DNA of 64,000 nucleotides from Palsa-504 sp963806335 (GTDB lineage: Bacteria > Actinomycetota > Actinomycetes > Streptosporangiales > Streptosporangiaceae): NCBI GenBank assembly GCA_963806335.1, contig CAWDXO010000010.1:310001-374000 (forward strand). Direction: 5' to 3'. The position numbers and the translations under genes are program-made. The notes beneath the pieces were generated by a model. It did not search any database. It saw nothing but the letters and a program-made list of their open reading frames with translations, and had not been told where the DNA came from. Below are positions 25,414 to 35,092 of this stretch, one piece after another; the first letter of the stretch is position 1, and the number at the start of each line of letters is the position of its first letter.

Positions 25414-26523
25414 TCACCGGGCCCGCCACTGTTCCAGGTCGGGCCAGCGGACCTCGAGCCCGAGCCCGGGCCTGGTCCGGTCGGGGCGCAGCACTCCGCC
25501 GGTCTGAGGTTCCAGGCAGCCGTCGAAGGCGAGGTGCTCGATGCGGTTGTGGTCGTGGAAGTACTCCAGGTGCCGCAGATGCCACACGGCAGTGCAGGCG
25601 TGCGCGCTCAGCTGCGGAGCGCAGTGCGCCGACAGGTCCATCGAGCGGGCGTCACACAGCGCGGCCACGCGCAGGAATCCGGAGATGCCGCCGCAGCGGG
25701 TTACGTCGGCCTGCAGGCAGTCGACGGCCCCGGCGTCGAGCATGCGCTGGAAGTAGGGCAGGTTCCAGCCGTACTCGCCTGCCGCCACGCTCATCCCGCC
25801 CGGTGCGCGGTCGCGGATCAGGCGCAGCCCGGACAGATCGTCGGAGCTGACCGGCTCCTCGTACCAGCGCACCCCGAATCGGGCGTACCGGTCCGCCCAG
25901 CCCAGCGCGTCGGCCCGGGCGAAGGCGCCGTTCGCGTCGACGAACAGCTCGACGTCCCCGCCGATCGCGTCACGGGCGACCCGCAGCCGCTGATGGTCGC
26001 GATCGGGATCGGCGCCGGTCTTCATCTTCACCCGCGGTATCCCGGCCTGCACCCAGCCGGAGAGCTGCTCGGCGAGCTGCCGGTCGGTGTAGTTGCAGAA
26101 CCCGCCGCTGCCGTAGATGGGCGTTACGTCACGCACCGCGTCCATGACGTCGACCAGGGCCCGGTCGAGCAGCCGGGCCTTGAGATCCCACAGCGCCACG
26201 TCGACCGCGGAGATGGCCATCGACACCAGGCCGGTCTGCCCGAAGTTGCGCACCGCCCGCCACATGGCAGCCCATGCCCGCCCCACTTGCAGCGGATCCT
26301 GGCCGCACACGATCTCGGCGAGCTTGGCGTTGACCACCTCGGCGGCCGCCGGGTGAGCGTAGGAGTACCCGATGCCGGCGCTGTCTCCAGCGCGGACCAC
26401 CACCAGCAGCAGCGTGGTCTGGCTCCACTCGAGGGTGCCGTCTCGCTCGGGCTGCTCGGTAGGAATGGTGAACGCGCCGGCCTCGACCGACTTGATCGCC
26501 GGGGCCTGTGACCAGGCGCTCAC
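25414..26523 (-). CDS. Enolase-superfamily dehydratase (mandelate racemase/muconate lactonizing type)
   Basis: Probable sugar-acid dehydratase or racemase of 369 residues that abstracts the alpha-proton of a carboxylate. Active-site groups in order: the KxK motif in RVKMKTGADPD, metal ligands FVDANGAF, RWYEEPV and VAAGEYGW, and the His base region LSAHCAPQLSAHA. The N-terminal capping domain reads VEAGAFTIPTEQPERDGTLE, common in actinobacterial members. GTG 26523 overlaps the preceding small gene by four bases, and the longer open frame upstream is not coding-like. Its product could be a keto acid reduced or oxidised by the dehydrogenase that follows 40 bases later. Exact substrate is unknown. 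Confidence 0.8.
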   Translation of the reverse strand: MSAWSQAPAIKSVEAGAFTIPTEQPERDGTLEWSQTTLLLVVVRAGDSAGIGYSYAHPAAAEVVNAKLAEIVCGQDPLQVGRAWAAMWRAVRNFGQTGLVSMAISAVDVALWDLKARLLDRALVDVMDAVRDVTPIYGSGGFCNYTDRQLAEQLSGWVQAGIPRVKMKTGADPDRDHQRLRVARDAIGGDVELFVDANGAFARADALGWADRYARFGVRWYEEPVSSDDLSGLRLIRDRAPGGMSVAAGEYGWNLPYFQRMLDAGAVDCLQADVTRCGGISGFLRVAALCDARSMDLSAHCAPQLSAHACTAVWHLRHLEYFHDHNRIEHLAFDGCLEPQTGGVLRPDRTRPGLGLEVRWPDLEQWRAR

Positions 26524-26660
26524 CGGCCGGCCCCCGGCAGGTGTTCCTTGGCCTCGGCCAGCTCGCCCGTGAGCCCCTTCGTCGTGATGCCGGCGGCGTC
26601 CTCGTCGCCGTGTAGCAGCCCCCGATGCTCGTAGGAGACCTGGTTTGCTACGTCGGGCAT
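26520..26660 (-). CDS. Small ORF heading the dehydratase-cyd operon
   Basis: 46 residues, MPDVANQVSYEHRGLLHGDE and so on, hydrophilic, ending ELAEAKEHLPGAGR. It overlaps the dehydratase start by four bases and has a purine-rich AAGGAAGAAGGG leader. The coupling argues for a real gene; no family is recognised. Confidence 0.5.
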   Translation of the reverse strand: MPDVANQVSYEHRGLLHGDEDAAGITTKGLTGELAEAKEHLPGAGR

Positions 26661-26926
26661 TGCCCTTCTTCCTTTCCGGACCAGGTATCGCCGGCCCTAA
26701 TCTCTCGGGCCGTCCCAGGCGGCCCGCTCTTACGGACGGCGACGGATGCGCTCGCGCGGGAGTCGCCCGATTCAAGACCGCCCGGTCAGCCATCGGCCAT
26801 TGGCTACGGCGCCCGGACGTCCGTAGTTCGGACCTGCTGTCATGTATTCCTTATCCGGGAGCCGCGAAGCTTCCTGCGGTGCCCAGCTGCCGCCGGGCTG
26901 GTGTGCTCATACAGTGCAGAGTTACC

Positions 26927-26972
26927 TCGTAAAACGACATATAAACGCTACGGAAGAAATATCGTTCAGCGA
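26927..26972. promoter_or_regulatory. Two TCGTnnnACGA-type sites between divergent operons
   Basis: 26927-26937 is perfect (TCGTAAAACGA) and, read toward the minus operon, has the full flanks TTTATAT and GGTAACT. 26962-26972 (TCGTTCAGCGA) has one mismatch and sits 35 bp away centre to centre. Confidence 0.55.
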
Positions 26973-27119
26973 TACATATCCTGCCCCAGGAGACCCGCGT
27001 GTGCGGGGCCGTGCCACCGGCTGCGCCCGGTCGTGATGACCACACGGAATTATCTGCCCGAGCGCGCATAACCAGGCCGAGCCGGGCAGCCGGAATTATT
27101 GTGTTGCTCTGAGGTTTGA

Positions 27120-27130
27120 TCGTGCCGCGA
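27120..27130 (+). promoter_or_regulatory. TCGTnnnACGA-type site upstream of formate dehydrogenase
   Basis: TCGTGCCGCGA, one mismatch, within GGTTTGA and TGGGTACC. It lies 92 bases from the preferred GTG start at 27222. Confidence 0.45.
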
Positions 27131-27221
27131 TGGGTACCTCGTCTGCCGAAGGCGCCGGTCGATAACTGGCGGGACCAAAGTGGCGGGGAGTTCGCAACGG
27201 ACTCAGGACGCTGGAGGCGTA

Positions 27222-30200
27222 GTGGGTGTGCGCACCTTCCTTGAGGGCTGGCCGGTCTACCGGCAGCTGACCGGGACCGATCCGCTAGGCCGTGGTGCCG
27301 CCGCCAAGAGCGGGCGGTCGGCCCGGCTCGAACCGCGAACCGGGTCCGCGGACAAGGTGGTCAAGTCGGTCTGCCCGTACTGCGCGGTGGGATGCGGGCA
27401 GGACGTCTACGTGCGGGACGGAAAGGTCACCCAGATCGAGGGCGACCCGGACTCGCCGGTCAGCCGGGGCCGGCTGTGCCCGAAGGGCTCGGCGAGCTTG
27501 CAGCTGACGACCGGCAGCGCCCGCCGGTACCAGGTGCTGTACCGGCGCCCGTTCGGCACGGAATGGGAATCACTCGACCTCGACACCGCCATGGACATGA
27601 TCGCGGACCGGGTGATCGCCGCTCGCCGCAAAGGCTGGGAGTGGGATGCCGGCGGTATCCGCACCCGCCGGACTCTCGGGTTCGCCAGCCTCGGCGGGGC
27701 GACCCTGGACAACGAAGAGAACTACCTGATCAAGAAGCTGTTCACGGCGCTGGGCGCGATCCAGATCGAGAACCAGGCGCGTATTTGACACTCCGCCACC
27801 GTCCCCAGTCTGGGGACTAGTTTCGGCCGGGGCGGGGCGACCACGTTCCAGCAGGATCTGCAGAACGCGGACTGCATCCTCATCGAGGGCTCGAACATGG
27901 CCGAGTGCCACCCGGTGGGGTTCCAGTGGGTGATGGAGGCTAAGGCGCGGGGCGCGAAGCTTATCCACGTCGATCCCCGCTTCACCCGGACCAGCGCGCT
28001 GGCCGACCTGCACGTGCCGCTGCGCGCGGGCTCCGACATCGCGTTCCTCGGCGGGATCATCAACTACGTCCTGTCCCGCGAGAAGTACTTCCGGGAGTAC
28101 GTGCTGGCCTACACCAACGCCGCGGTGATCGTGACCGAGGACTTCGCCGACACCGAGGACCTAGACGGCGTGTTCTCCGGGCTGGACCGGGAAGGCCGGT
28201 CCTACGACCTCCACACCTGGCAGTACGAGGGGCTGGAAGTTCAGGCGGCCTCCGGGGAGCGGGATAAGGAGTACGGTGACCGGGCCGCGTCCACCCGGGA
28301 GGCAGGCCGGGGCGAGGCCCACGGCTCTGGCGGCCCGGCGCTTCCCGCGGGGACCCCGGAAAGGGACGACACGCTGCAGCACCCGCGGTGCGTGTTCCAG
28401 GTGCTGAAACGGCACTTCGCCCGGTACACCCCGGAAATGGTGGAGCAGGTCTGCGGCGTGCCGCAGGATACCTTCGGCCGGGTCTGCGAGCTGCTGACGG
28501 AGAACTCGGGGCGGGAGCGGACCAGCGCGTTCGTCTACAGCGTCGGCTGGACCCAGCACACGGTCGGGGTCCAGTACATCCGGACCGCGTCGATCCTGCA
28601 GACCCTGCTGGGCAACATCGGCCGGCCGGGTGGCGGCATCCTGGCGCTGCGCGGGCACGCCTCGATCCAGGGCTCCACCGACATCCCCACGCTGTTCAAC
28701 CTGCTGCCGGGATACCTGCCGATGCCGCACGCCCACTCCCAGGAGGACCTCGACACCTACGCCGCGGCTGAGGCGGCGCAAAAGGGCTACTGGGCGAACA
28801 TGCGCGCGTACACGGTGAGCCTCCTGAAGGCCTGGTGGGGACCCGCGGCCCGGCAGGAGAACGATTTCTGCTTCGATTACCTGCCCCGGCTGACCGGCAG
28901 CCACAGCACCTACGAAACGGTGATGGCGCAGCTGGCGGGCACCTGCTACGGCTACTTCCTGTACGGCGAGAACCCGGCCGTAGGGTCGGCCAACGCCAGG
29001 CTCCAGCGGCTGGGCATGGCCAAGCTCGACTGGCTGGTGGTGCGGGACTTCTCGCTGATCGAGAGCGCCACCTGGTGGAAGGACGGCCCGGAGATCGAGA
29101 CCGGGGAACTGCGCACCGAGGACATCGGGACCGAGGTGTTCTTCCTGCCCGCCGCCGCGCACACCGAGAAGGACGGCTCGTTCACCAACACCCAGCGGAT
29201 GCTGCAGTGGCACCACCAGGCGGTCCAGCCGCCGGGGGACGCACGCAGCGACCTGTGGTTCACCTACCATCTTGGCCGCAAGATCAGGCAGAAGCTGGCC
29301 GACCCGGATGTCCGGCAGCAGGAGACCGCTGACATCGCGCGGCACCTGGGTCACTCCGCCGCGGAGATGGACCAGCCCATCCTCGACCTCACCTGGGACT
29401 ACCCCGTGAAGGGAGAGATCGCCGAGCCCGACGCCGAGGCGGTCCTGGCCGAGATCAACGGCTGGGAGGCCGGCGGCCGGCCGCTGGCTTCTTATGAACA
29501 GCTGAACGACGACGGCTCGACCGCCTGCGGATGCTGGATCTACTGCGGGGTCTACGCCGACGGCGTGAACCAGGCCGCCCGCCGGAAGCCATCGGGCGAA
29601 CAGAACTGGGTCGCGAACCAGTGGGGCTGGGCGTGGCCGGCCAACCGCCGGATCCTGTACAACCGCGCCTCGGCCGACCCTGACGGCAAGCCGTGGAGCG
29701 AGCGTAAGGCACTGGTCTGGTGGGACGAGGACGAGGCGCAGTGGACCGGCCACGACATCGCCGACTTCACCGCCGGCAAGTCGCCGCATTACCGGCCGCC
29801 GGACGGCGCAACCGGCCCCGAGGCGCTGTCCGGGACGGACCCGTTCATCATGCAGGCCGACGGCAAGGCGTGGCTGTTCGCGCCGGCCGGCCTGGTCGAC
29901 GGCCCACTGCCCGCGCACTACGAACCGCAGGACTCCCCGTTCCGCAACCTGCTGTACGGCCAGGACCGCAACCCGGTCCGCCGGGTGGCCGCGTTCAAGC
30001 ATCCGGATAACCGGATGCAGCCCAGCGGCGACGACCCGGGCTCGGAGGTGTTCCCTTATGTCGCCACCACCTACCGGCTCACCGAGCACCACACGGCCGG
30101 CGGGATGAGCCGGTCGCTGCCGTACCTCGCCGAGCTGCAGCCCGAGTTCTTCTGCGAGGTCTCGCCGCGGCTCGCGGCCGAGCGCGGGCTCGAGCACCTG

Positions 30201-30527
30201 GGCTGGGCCACGATCGCCTCCGCGCGCAACGTCATCGAGGCCCGCGTGCTGGTGACCGAGCGGATGAAGACGCTCACCGTGCAGGGCCGGCGCCTGGAGC
30301 AGGTCGGCCTGCCCTACCACTGGGGACCGAACGGCTACAGCACCGGCGACGCGGCCAACGAGCTGACCGCGGTCAGCCTGGACCCGAACGTGCACATCCA
30401 GGAAGTCAAGGCGTTCGCCTGCGACATCCAGCCGGGGCGCAGGCCGCGCGGGGCCGGCCGGGCCGGGCTGGTCCGGGACTACCAGCGCCGGGCGGGCATC
30501 ACCGAGGAGACGGGAATGGCGCCATGA
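27222..30527 (+). CDS. fdnG: Formate dehydrogenase catalytic subunit, selenocysteine-containing (FdnG/FdoG type)
   Basis: Molybdenum/tungsten bis-MGD enzyme oxidising formate to CO2, 1101 residues including one selenocysteine. The N-terminal 4Fe-4S motif is VCPYCAVGCGQ with a fourth Cys in GRLCPKGSAS. The TGA at 27786-27788 (residue 189) lies exactly where the family has Sec or Cys: ENQARI-U-HSATVPSLGTSFGRGG. The frame resumes after it without any shift, and a hairpin follows. The C-terminal MopterinDBD region includes LPYHWGPNGYSTGDAANELT. GTG 27222 follows GGAGG and gives VGVRTFLEGWPVYRQL, the usual start; the earlier GTG 27180 lacks a signal. There is no twin-Arg signal, so this enzyme probably stays on the cytoplasmic side. 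Translation needs SelA, SelB, SelC and SelD, none of which is in the window. Confidence 0.92.
27786..27817 (+). promoter_or_regulatory. Selenocysteine TGA codon with SECIS-like hairpin
   Basis: After the TGA come 12 bases and then a perfect 6-bp stem, GTCCCC (27801-27806) with GGGGAC (27812-27817), around the loop AGTCT. The bacterial SECIS of fdhF has a similar small apical loop (GGTCT) at about this distance. SelB would bind here to decode the TGA. Confidence 0.8.
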
Positions 30528-31401
30528 CCAACCTGGCGGACCTGCTGACCGGGGACGGAGACCCGGCGAGCCTGGACGGCTACGCCGATCATCCGCCGCG
30601 GGTAGGGTTCTTCACCGACACCTCGGTCTGCATCGGCTGCAAGGCCTGCGAAGTCGCCTGCAAGGAATGGAACCACGTTCCCGAGGGCGGCCTGAACCTG
30701 ACCGGGATGTCCTATGACAACACCGCGGGCCTGGGCGCGGACACCTGGCGGCACGTGGCGTTCATCGAGCAACCCGCGGGGGACACCCCCCGCGCACCCC
30801 CCGGACGGCCGCGGACGCATCCGACGTCCGGTGGCTGATGTCGTCGGACGTGTGCAAGCACTGCACCCACGCCGCCTGCCTGGACGTCTGCCCGACCGGG
30901 GCGCTGTTCCGCACCGAGTTCGGCACGGTGGTGGTGCAGGAAGATATCTGCAACGGGTGCGGCTACTGCATCCCGGCCTGCCCGTACGGCGTGATCGACC
31001 AGCGTCAGGAGGATGGCCGGGCGTGGAAGTGCACGCTGTGCTACGACCGGCTCGGCACGGGCCTGGAACCGGCCTGCGCCAAGGCCTGCCCCACCGACTC
31101 GATCCAGTTCGGCCCCCTGGACGAACTGCGGGAACGGGCGGCAGGCCGGCTGGCTCAGCTGCATGAGGCCGGCGTGGCCGAGGCGCGGCTGTACGGCGAG
31201 GATCCCGGGGACGGCGTCGGCGGCGACGGCGCGTTCTTCCTGCTCCTCGACGAGCCGGAGGTCTACGGACTGCCGCCCGACCCGGTAGTCACCACCAGGG
31301 ACCTGCCGGCCATGTGGCGGCGTGCGGGCGCCGCCGCGGTCACCCTGGCCGCCGGAGCTATCGCCGCGTTCGCGGCCGCCGCGGCGGGCAGACGCCAGTG
31401 A
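30524..31401 (+). CDS. fdnH: Formate dehydrogenase iron-sulfur subunit, apparent frameshift
   Basis: Electron-transfer subunit with four 4Fe-4S clusters, about 292 residues when repaired. Cluster motifs: CIGCKACEVACKEWN; CKHCTHAACLDVCPTG; CNGCGYCIPACPYG; CTLCYDRLGTGLEPACAKAC. The C-terminus has a single membrane helix (AAAVTLAAGAIAAFAAAAA) that anchors it. The frame breaks between 30775 and 30820, where two runs of six C occur; the second part then reads ADASDVRWLMSSDVCKH as expected, so one base is missing. An assembly indel in a C run is the simplest cause; -1 slippage is possible. The ATG overlaps the catalytic gene's stop by four bases. Confidence 0.85.
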
Positions 31402-31463
31402 GCCGCAGGGCTGAGACCCGGGCCCGTTCGGCCAGAAGTTTACGGCATCAGCTGGGAGGACGG

Positions 31464-32486
31464 ATGAGTGAGTCCGAGGTCACCACAGACGGCCAGCGGG
31501 GGGTGCGGCCGGGCCGCCAGGCACCGCCGGGGAACAACGCGGGGCCGCGGCGCCGGGGCCGGCCCGGCGAACAGCCGATGGTGCCGTCGGCGGAGTTCAC
31601 CTCCTACTACGGCAAGCCCGTCATCAACGCGCCGGTGTGGGCGTCACCGGACATCCCCGGCTATCTGTTCCTCGGCGGGCTGGCCGGGGCGTCGTCGCTG
31701 CTTGGCGCCGGGGCGCAGCTGACCGCACGGCCGTCGCTGGCCCGGGCGGCGAAGGCGGGCGCGTTCGGGGCCGGCTGCCTGTCCATGGTGGCGCTGGTCC
31801 ACGACCTGGGCCGACCCGGACGTTTCCTGAACATGCTCCGGGTGGTCAAGGTCAGCTCGCCGATGAACGTCGGCTCCTGGCTGCTGGCCGGGTACGTCCC
31901 GGCCGCCGGCGTGGCCGCCGCCAGCGCGCTGACCGCACGGCTCCCGCGGGCCGGAGCCACGGCCACCGCGGCTTCCGCGCTGCTCGGGCCGGCCGTCGCC
32001 GCGTACACTGCCGTGCTGGTCAGCGACACCGCCGTGCCTGCCTGGCATGAGGGGTACCCGGAGATGCCGTTCGTCTTCGCCGGCTCGGCCGCGGCCGCGG
32101 CCGCGGGGCTGGGGCTGCTCGCCGCGCCGCCCGGCGAGAACGCGCCGGCCCGGAACCTGGGGCTCTTCGGCGCGGGCCTGGAGCTGGCTGCGTCCCGCAC
32201 GATGACCCGGCGGATCGGCATGGTCGCCGAGACCTACCAGCGTGGCCGGGGCGGAGCCTACCTGAAAGCCGGCGAGGCACTGACCGTCCTGGGAGCGGCC
32301 GGCTCGCTGGTCAGCCATCGCAGCCGGGTGGCCGGCGTGCTGTCCGGCGCCGCCCTGCTGGCCGCCTCCGCCGCTACCCGCTGGGGCGTCTTCCACGCCG
32401 GGCTGGCCTCCGCCAGGGACCCGAAATACACCGTGGTCCCGCAGCGCGAACGACTCCAGCGCCGCGCCTCTCCGGCCTCACGCTGA
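31464..32486 (+). CDS. NrfD/PsrC-family membrane subunit of formate dehydrogenase
   Basis: Quinone-reducing membrane anchor of 340 residues that replaces the cytochrome b (FdnI) of the E. coli enzyme. After a 45-residue polar N-terminus comes YYGKPVINAPVWASPDIPGY then LFLGGLAG, typical of NrfD-like proteins paired with actinobacterial formate dehydrogenases, then about eight hydrophobic segments (GCLSMVALVHDLGRPGRFLN carries the conserved D-L-G-R-P). GGGAGG lies five bases before the ATG. It is the third gene of the operon and ends convergently 34 bases from the CtaG-like gene. Confidence 0.85.
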   Translation: MSESEVTTDGQRGVRPGRQAPPGNNAGPRRRGRPGEQPMVPSAEFTSYYGKPVINAPVWASPDIPGYLFLGGLAGASSLLGAGAQLTARPSLARAAKAGAFGAGCLSMVALVHDLGRPGRFLNMLRVVKVSSPMNVGSWLLAGYVPAAGVAAASALTARLPRAGATATAASALLGPAVAAYTAVLVSDTAVPAWHEGYPEMPFVFAGSAAAAAAGLGLLAAPPGENAPARNLGLFGAGLELAASRTMTRRIGMVAETYQRGRGGAYLKAGEALTVLGAAGSLVSHRSRVAGVLSGAALLAASAATRWGVFHAGLASARDPKYTVVPQRERLQRRASPASR

Positions 32487-32520
32487 GCCGCACGTCCCGA
32501 CGCGGAGCAGGAACTGAGTC

Positions 32521-33447
32521 TCATGGGGCATCTCTCGCGGTCGCGGACTTCTTCTCCTCCAGGGTGGCGAGGTATGCGTTGTACGCCCTGAGGTCGCCGG
32601 GCACGCCGGCCAGGGAAGTATCGCGGGCCCGGATGAAACTCGCCGCGAGGACCACGGCTAGCACGGTCATGATCAGGTCGCTGCCCGCGAACATGATGAG
32701 GCCGCCTGCGTGCAGGTCGGTGACAAGGCTTGGTCCCCACGTCCGGCCGGCCCGTGCGTAAGCGGGAAACAGTTCCCGGGGAACGAGCATGAGCGTGACA
32801 CCGACCAGGGTGTCCACCGGCATCGTGATCAGCAGCAGCAGGTAGCGGCCGAGAATGGAGACCCGCCATCTGATCGGCTCGGAGCCGACGACCGGCAGGA
32901 AGTACAGGTAGCCGACTACGAGGTAAAGGACATGCTCGCCGTCATGGATGGCCGCGTTTTCCAGCACGAGGTTCATCAGCGGAGTCAGGTGCGTGCTGAT
33001 AACCGTGCTCGCGTACAGCGTTGCGGCCACCGGCGGCCAGGTCAGACCGGACACGACCCGCGACCTGAGAATGCGCTTGACGCGGGTGTGCAGCGGGTTG
33101 CGCGCCACGTGCAGGAGCAGCGTGGCGGGCCTGGCGAAGATGAGCAGCGGTGGCGCCACCATGATCAGGAGCAGGTGCTGCACCATGTGGGCGCTGAACA
33201 AGACATCGTCGTAGATCCCGATGCTGCTCTGCGTCGCCACCGCTATCGCAGCGAGACCTAGCAGGAACGCCAGTGTCCGGCTGGCTGGCCATGGCCGGGC
33301 CGGGTGCCGCCGGCCGGCCAGCCAGCCGGCCGACAGGTAAGCCGCGGCGAGCAGCATCAGCGCCGCGCTCACCAGCGGCGCGAACTGCCAGCTGGTGAGC
33401 GCGTCGCTTGCGGTCAGCGGCGCCAATCGTGTTCCGGTCGTGGGCAT
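32521..33447 (-). CDS. Cytochrome c oxidase assembly factor CtaG/caa3-type membrane protein
   Basis: Membrane protein of 308 residues with seven hydrophobic segments, matching the caa3_CtaG family, which helps insert copper into cytochrome oxidases. Typical motifs are SAHMVQHLLLIMVAPPLLIF and HDGEHVLYLVVGYLYFLPVV, with paired His residues that may bind copper. No oxidase subunit genes adjoin it. The C-terminus (YLATLEEKKSATARDAP) is charged. GAGGG precedes the ATG at some distance. Confidence 0.8.
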   Translation of the reverse strand: MPTTGTRLAPLTASDALTSWQFAPLVSAALMLLAAAYLSAGWLAGRRHPARPWPASRTLAFLLGLAAIAVATQSSIGIYDDVLFSAHMVQHLLLIMVAPPLLIFARPATLLLHVARNPLHTRVKRILRSRVVSGLTWPPVAATLYASTVISTHLTPLMNLVLENAAIHDGEHVLYLVVGYLYFLPVVGSEPIRWRVSILGRYLLLLITMPVDTLVGVTLMLVPRELFPAYARAGRTWGPSLVTDLHAGGLIMFAGSDLIMTVLAVVLAASFIRARDTSLAGVPGDLRAYNAYLATLEEKKSATARDAP

Positions 33448-33490
33448 GCCCCTGCGCTACCCTCGGCTCGGTCCCCCAGGTCGCGGTCGC

Positions 33491-34534
33491 TCATTTCTTC
33501 TGGGTCAGCGGGATGGCGGGCCGGGGCTGGGGCGGGAGGGTGATCCGGCGGCGTTTGCCGGCCAGGTCCCGGGTCAGCGCGATGGCGAAGGTCTTGGCGG
33601 TGGTGGGGATGGTCTTGAGATAGGAGGGGTCCAGGAAGCCGCCGGCCATGTGGCTGAACTGGCCCCGGGCGCCGTGGTCCTCCTCGGCGTCGGCGGGATG
33701 GTAGAGGTTGACCGGGCGGTCGGCCGAGATCGGCTGGCCGGTCAGCTGGGTCGACCAGGCGCCGAGGGCGGCGTACTGGTTGCCGAGGCCGGGGAACATG
33801 CGGCCGGCCATGATCAGGAGCTTGTTCCACGATCCGATGATCTTCTCGCGGCGGCCGGTCAGGGCGGTCTCGAGGACGAATTTCGCGATCAGCTCGGGCT
33901 GGTAAATGGGCGGTACGGGCTGGGGATGGCGGTCCAGCGTGGTCGCGCACCAGTCGAACTGGGGAGTGTTGACGGCCGGCAGGTACACCATGCTCAGCTG
34001 GACGTTGCTGCCCTCGTGCAGCAGTTCGGCGCGGGTGGATTCGAAGAATCCCCGGCAGGCGAACTTGGAGGAGCAGTAGGCGGCCTGCAGCGGGATGCCG
34101 ATGATGCCCAGGGCCGAGCCGATGTTCACGATGTTGCCGCGGTCGCGTGGCCGCATCCGGTTCAGGGCCGCCATCGTGCCCCACACCTGACCCAGGAACG
34201 TGACCTCCACGGCGCGCTGGAAGTCGGCCGGCTTGACCTCCCAGGTCGGGGCGAACACGGTGGTCATCGCGTCGTTGACCCAGACGTCGATCGGGCCGAG
34301 TTCTGCTTCTGTGCGGGAGGCCGCCGCGTCGACCTGGTCGAACTGGCTGACGTCGGCGGGCAGGACCAGGGCACGGCCGCCTGCTTTCGCCACCTCGGCG
34401 GCCGCCGCGTCCAGGCCTGCCTCCCCGCGGGCGAGCAAGCCTATGTCGAAACCCTCGGCCGCGAAGGCGCGGGCGGTAGCCCGGCCGACTCCCGCGGATG
34501 CTCCGGTAATGAGTGCCACCCGGCGTGCTGGCAT
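33491..34534 (-). CDS. Short-chain dehydrogenase/reductase with C-terminal extension
   Basis: NAD(P)-dependent oxidoreductase of 347 residues, longer than the 250 usual for classical SDRs. The Rossmann motif is VALITGASAGVGRATARAF, with DVSQFDQVDAA, NDAMTTVF, the catalytic Ser region IVNIGSALG and Y-x3-K in AAYCSSKFACRGFFES. After residue 190 an extension runs TPQFDWCATTLDRHPQPVPP to a region rich in Pro. A relic with the same extension lies at 6.3 kb. AAGGA lies eight bases before the ATG. It is the first gene after a weak half-site of the shared operator. Substrate unknown. Confidence 0.85.
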   Translation of the reverse strand: MPARRVALITGASAGVGRATARAFAAEGFDIGLLARGEAGLDAAAAEVAKAGGRALVLPADVSQFDQVDAAASRTEAELGPIDVWVNDAMTTVFAPTWEVKPADFQRAVEVTFLGQVWGTMAALNRMRPRDRGNIVNIGSALGIIGIPLQAAYCSSKFACRGFFESTRAELLHEGSNVQLSMVYLPAVNTPQFDWCATTLDRHPQPVPPIYQPELIAKFVLETALTGRREKIIGSWNKLLIMAGRMFPGLGNQYAALGAWSTQLTGQPISADRPVNLYHPADAEEDHGARGQFSHMAGGFLDPSYLKTIPTTAKTFAIALTRDLAGKRRRITLPPQPRPAIPLTQKK

Positions 34535-34558
34535 GGTGTCGTCCTTTCTGCAGTTACT

Positions 34559-34569
34559 TCGTTCGGCGG
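34559..34569 (-). promoter_or_regulatory. Weak half-site of the shared repeat before the SDR gene
   Basis: Read toward the gene, only the right half and flank (ACGAAGTAAC) match; the left half is CCGC. It is 25 bases from the start codon. It may be chance. Confidence 0.2.
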
Positions 34570-34604
34570 TATGTCATGGCCTGCGGGCCAGGGATCTTTC
34601 GCCG

Positions 34605-35039
34605 TTAGGCGGCCCGCTGGGGCGCTAGGTGCCGGGCCAGCCGTTCCGCCTGGCGGTCCCGGAGCGCCCGCAGCGCCCCGGTCGTGGGGGCCGCGGAGTC
34701 CGCATTCCTGGCGCAGGCCAGGCCAGCGGTTGCTAGCGAGGCTGCGAGCAGGGCGTCGAGCAGCGCAGCCTTGCGCCAGCGGCCGGAGAACAGGCCCAGC
34801 GCCGCCATGCTGAGCGCATGGGCGGTGTCGGCCTCGGCCCCCAGGACGAGCACGGCCCGGGTGGGCTGGTCTGAGGTGAGCAGAGCCTGGGCGAGGTGAC
34901 GGGCCCCCAGGATCGCGGCTACCGGCCGCGCAGGCGCGGGCGGATTACGCCGGGATCCTGTTGCGGCCGACCAGGTTAGGTAAGCCGTTCCCAGCGCGGC
35001 CCGGGACGCGCAGAACAAGCGCTGAACAGTGCGATCCAC
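34605..35039 (-). CDS. Small predicted membrane protein of unknown function
   Basis: 144 residues from GTG 35039, which has GGAAAGGA upstream. Hydrophobic stretches (ALSMAALGLFSGRW; KAALLDALLAASLATAGLACA) alternate with polar ones, and GARHLAQALLTSDQPTRAVLVL is helical. The tail RDRQAERLARHLAPQRAA is basic. It lies between the GH15 gene and the SDR, on the same strand, and may belong to one transcript. No family is recognised. Confidence 0.6.
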   Translation of the reverse strand: MDRTVQRLFCASRAALGTAYLTWSAATGSRRNPPAPARPVAAILGARHLAQALLTSDQPTRAVLVLGAEADTAHALSMAALGLFSGRWRKAALLDALLAASLATAGLACARNADSAAPTTGALRALRDRQAERLARHLAPQRAA

Positions 35040-35092
35040 TGTCGTTCCTTTCCTTCCTGCGCTGCTCGCCGCGGCCTGCGGGCCGGCCGGTG

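Larger units (their letters stand above)
26661..27221. other. Divergent control region between the cyd and formate dehydrogenase operons
   Basis: About 560 bases. It holds three TCGTnnnACGA-type sites (listed separately). The 265 bases between the first site and the minus-strand operon form an unusually long leader with no recognised structure. Confidence 0.45.

Noticed and set aside
27180..27788. A separate 202-residue formate dehydrogenase fragment ending at TGA
   Set aside because: The following frame continues in phase with family-conserved residues, and the TGA sits at the selenocysteine position, so it is one gene.
28161..30395. A 744-codon open frame opposite the formate dehydrogenase gene
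   Set aside because: Antisense shadow of a well-supported gene; no family motif and no ribosome binding site.
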